From Amblyornis subalaris (Eukaryota; Chordata; Aves; Passeriformes; Ptilonorhynchidae): a stretch of 64,000 bases of DNA. Both the position numbers and the translations under genes were made by a program. This document shows, one piece after another, positions 62,884 through 64,000 of this stretch. The notes beneath the pieces are model-generated. The model saw nothing but the letters and a program-made list of their open reading frames with translations. It made no database searches and was not told the origin of the DNA. The stretch's first letter is position 1. The number at the start of each line of letters is the position of its first letter. Location of the stretch: NCBI GenBank assembly GCA_018881555.1, contig JACAXG010000018.1:5703634-5767633 (forward strand), given 5' to 3'.

Positions 62884-63719
62884 TGTCATGGTTTGACCNG
62901 GTGTGAGACAAATTTGATTGGTTAAAAACAGGTAAAGGACAGTTCTTAGTGTTCATGTAATGTCTCTGTGAAAGAAATGTTATAAAAACATCTAGGAAGT
63001 GATGCAGGATTTGCTCTCACTTCCTCTCTTGCTCCCTTGCTGCCTGCTGACCCATGAGAGGGAGAGGCTGCCCCCCCCCCACCCCCGGGCCAGAGGCCCA
63101 GGGCCCGGGGGGCCGGCGGGGGCAGCCGGCCCCACCCCTCACCTGTCCTATGCTGTTTTGGACCCAAGAGGAGCTGGTCTACTGCCATCTGGACCAAGGC
63201 CAAGCCGAGAAAAGCCAAGAGAAGCTAAGCCGAGCTGCGCAGAGAGAGCTGAGTTTTGCCAGAGAAGAAAAAGCACTCCCTTTCGGAGGTGTATTGGTGA
63301 GATCGAAGAGTGACCTTGCTGTTCTAGATAAGAAATTATTAGCAGCCAAGAGACTTACTCAAAATTTGCATGGCTGCCAGTGCAGAGCATACTGAGGGGG
63401 GGAAAGGAGCCTTGGGCCTGAGCTCGGGAAGCAAGCCTTATACAGCTGCACTATCTTATGGGAGCATGTGCACTGTTATAAATACTTTTGTAGGCGTTTT
63501 CTGCAAATATTAACCTCTTCTCTAAGCTAGAGAGAAAGGAAAGCAGTCACGTGAAAGACTAAATATGGAGGCCAGCAGCCAAACGGAAGGGAAGACAAGG
63601 AGTGGCAGGAAGTGCCAGAGAAGCCATCTTTACCAGCATCAGGATTCATCTATTTCTGTGAGCTGTGCTGTGTGATCTGGAGTAATACGAAACTAAATAT
63701 CTCTTTAAATCACAATTCA
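62884..63719 (+). mobile_element. Probable LTR element with GC-rich leader
   Basis: It starts 'tgtcatggtttgacc', which resembles the start of avian LTRs. A TATA box (tataaaaa, 62981-62988) follows, then a strongly GC-rich section (about 63069-63260) with a C10 run at 63071-63080, then leader-like purine-rich sequence. The 5-bp word atgtc precedes the start (62879-62883) and recurs at 63721-63725 just after '...cacaattcag'. That would bound the element at about 63719 or 63720, though the end is not a clean CA. No AATAAA is seen inside. It may be an LTR plus part of a leader rather than a complete solo LTR. It inserted next to the ancient CR1. Confidence 0.45.
62981..62988 (+). promoter_or_regulatory. 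TATA box of probable LTR
   Basis: tataaaaa, about 97 bp after the proposed LTR start and shortly before the GC-rich section, which would then be transcribed leader. Confidence 0.45.
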
Positions 63720-63725
63720 GATGTC

Positions 63726-64000
63726 GGGGAGTTTGAAATTTGCAGCTTAAAATAAGAACATTATTATGTTGTGTGCAGATGAAATTTGCAGCCTTTGGAG
63801 ATTATGAGTAAAGCAGGAGCCCGTACCTGAGTGCCTTTAGGCTGGAATGACTTACTCTTAAAAGGTTTAACCCCATCAGACTTTTTTTGTGACCCACCAA
63901 CTGTGAAGTGTTTGTGGGAGAGAGGATACACCACTGCAGAAAACCAGGGTGAGCTGTGGTGTTTCTGCAAGGTTTGGAACCACGCTGAAGATACTTCTTA
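63726..64000. other. Window end, nothing recognised
   Basis: No gene or repeat recognised in the last 275 bases. Confidence 0.5.

Noticed and set aside
1..64000. CRISPR arrays, operons, tRNA or rRNA genes
   Set aside because: No regularly spaced direct repeats, no clustered long frames and no cloverleaf or rRNA landmarks were seen; the sequence is vertebrate.

Overview
This window is AT-rich vertebrate nuclear DNA, and its repeats point to a bird. It holds several 3' ends of CR1 LINEs of avian type (the reverse-complement signature 'tcatagaat' followed by 'ggttgggttggaa'-like sequence, or '+' copies ending in 'attctatgatt'). It also holds LTRs of avian endogenous retroviruses and a few very old amniote repeats (a MIR-like SINE, a CR1 copy of turtle/crocodile type, a palindromic 'cccattgattcc' repeat). 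There are no prokaryotic-style genes, and no recognisable complete protein-coding gene, tRNA, rRNA or CRISPR array. The longest open frames are what AT-rich non-coding DNA yields by chance or are translations of repeats. The window reads as intergenic or deep intronic DNA with several dozen isolated ambiguous bases (N).

Layout. 1-27 kb: mostly unique AT-rich DNA with an old palindromic repeat (4.4 kb), hairpins near 7.2 kb, CR1 ends at 9.2, 10.7 and 25.9 kb, a MIR-like SINE at 21.4 kb, and a possible last coding exon at 11.6 kb. 27.07-27.63 kb: a clean solo LTR bounded by a perfect 6-bp target duplication. 31.3 and 36.7 kb: the two longest young-type CR1 copies, one on each strand. 33.4-48.9 kb: four LTRs of one ERVL-like family (33.4, 37.3 and 43.2 kb on the minus strand, 48.3 kb on the plus strand), with a separate very compact 265-bp LTR beside the third. 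47.4 kb: a splice-acceptor-like site followed by a short open frame with coiled-coil spacing and a stop, a candidate terminal exon. 49-62 kb: unique AT-rich DNA with one CR1 (52.4 kb), short tandem duplications and two perfect inverted repeats. 62.1-62.85 kb: an ancient CR1 fragment still showing a decayed reverse-transcriptase motif. 62.88-63.7 kb: a GC-rich LTR-like element with a TATA box.

There is no genetic system in which genes cooperate here. The story is transposable-element history: solo LTRs formed by recombination, 5'-truncated CR1 insertions on both strands, and amniote fossils. The most useful leads are the 265-bp LTR with its perfect target duplication, the LTR cluster, and the exon candidates. 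Transcript data would settle the exon candidates. No previously undescribed biological system is evident from sequence reading alone.
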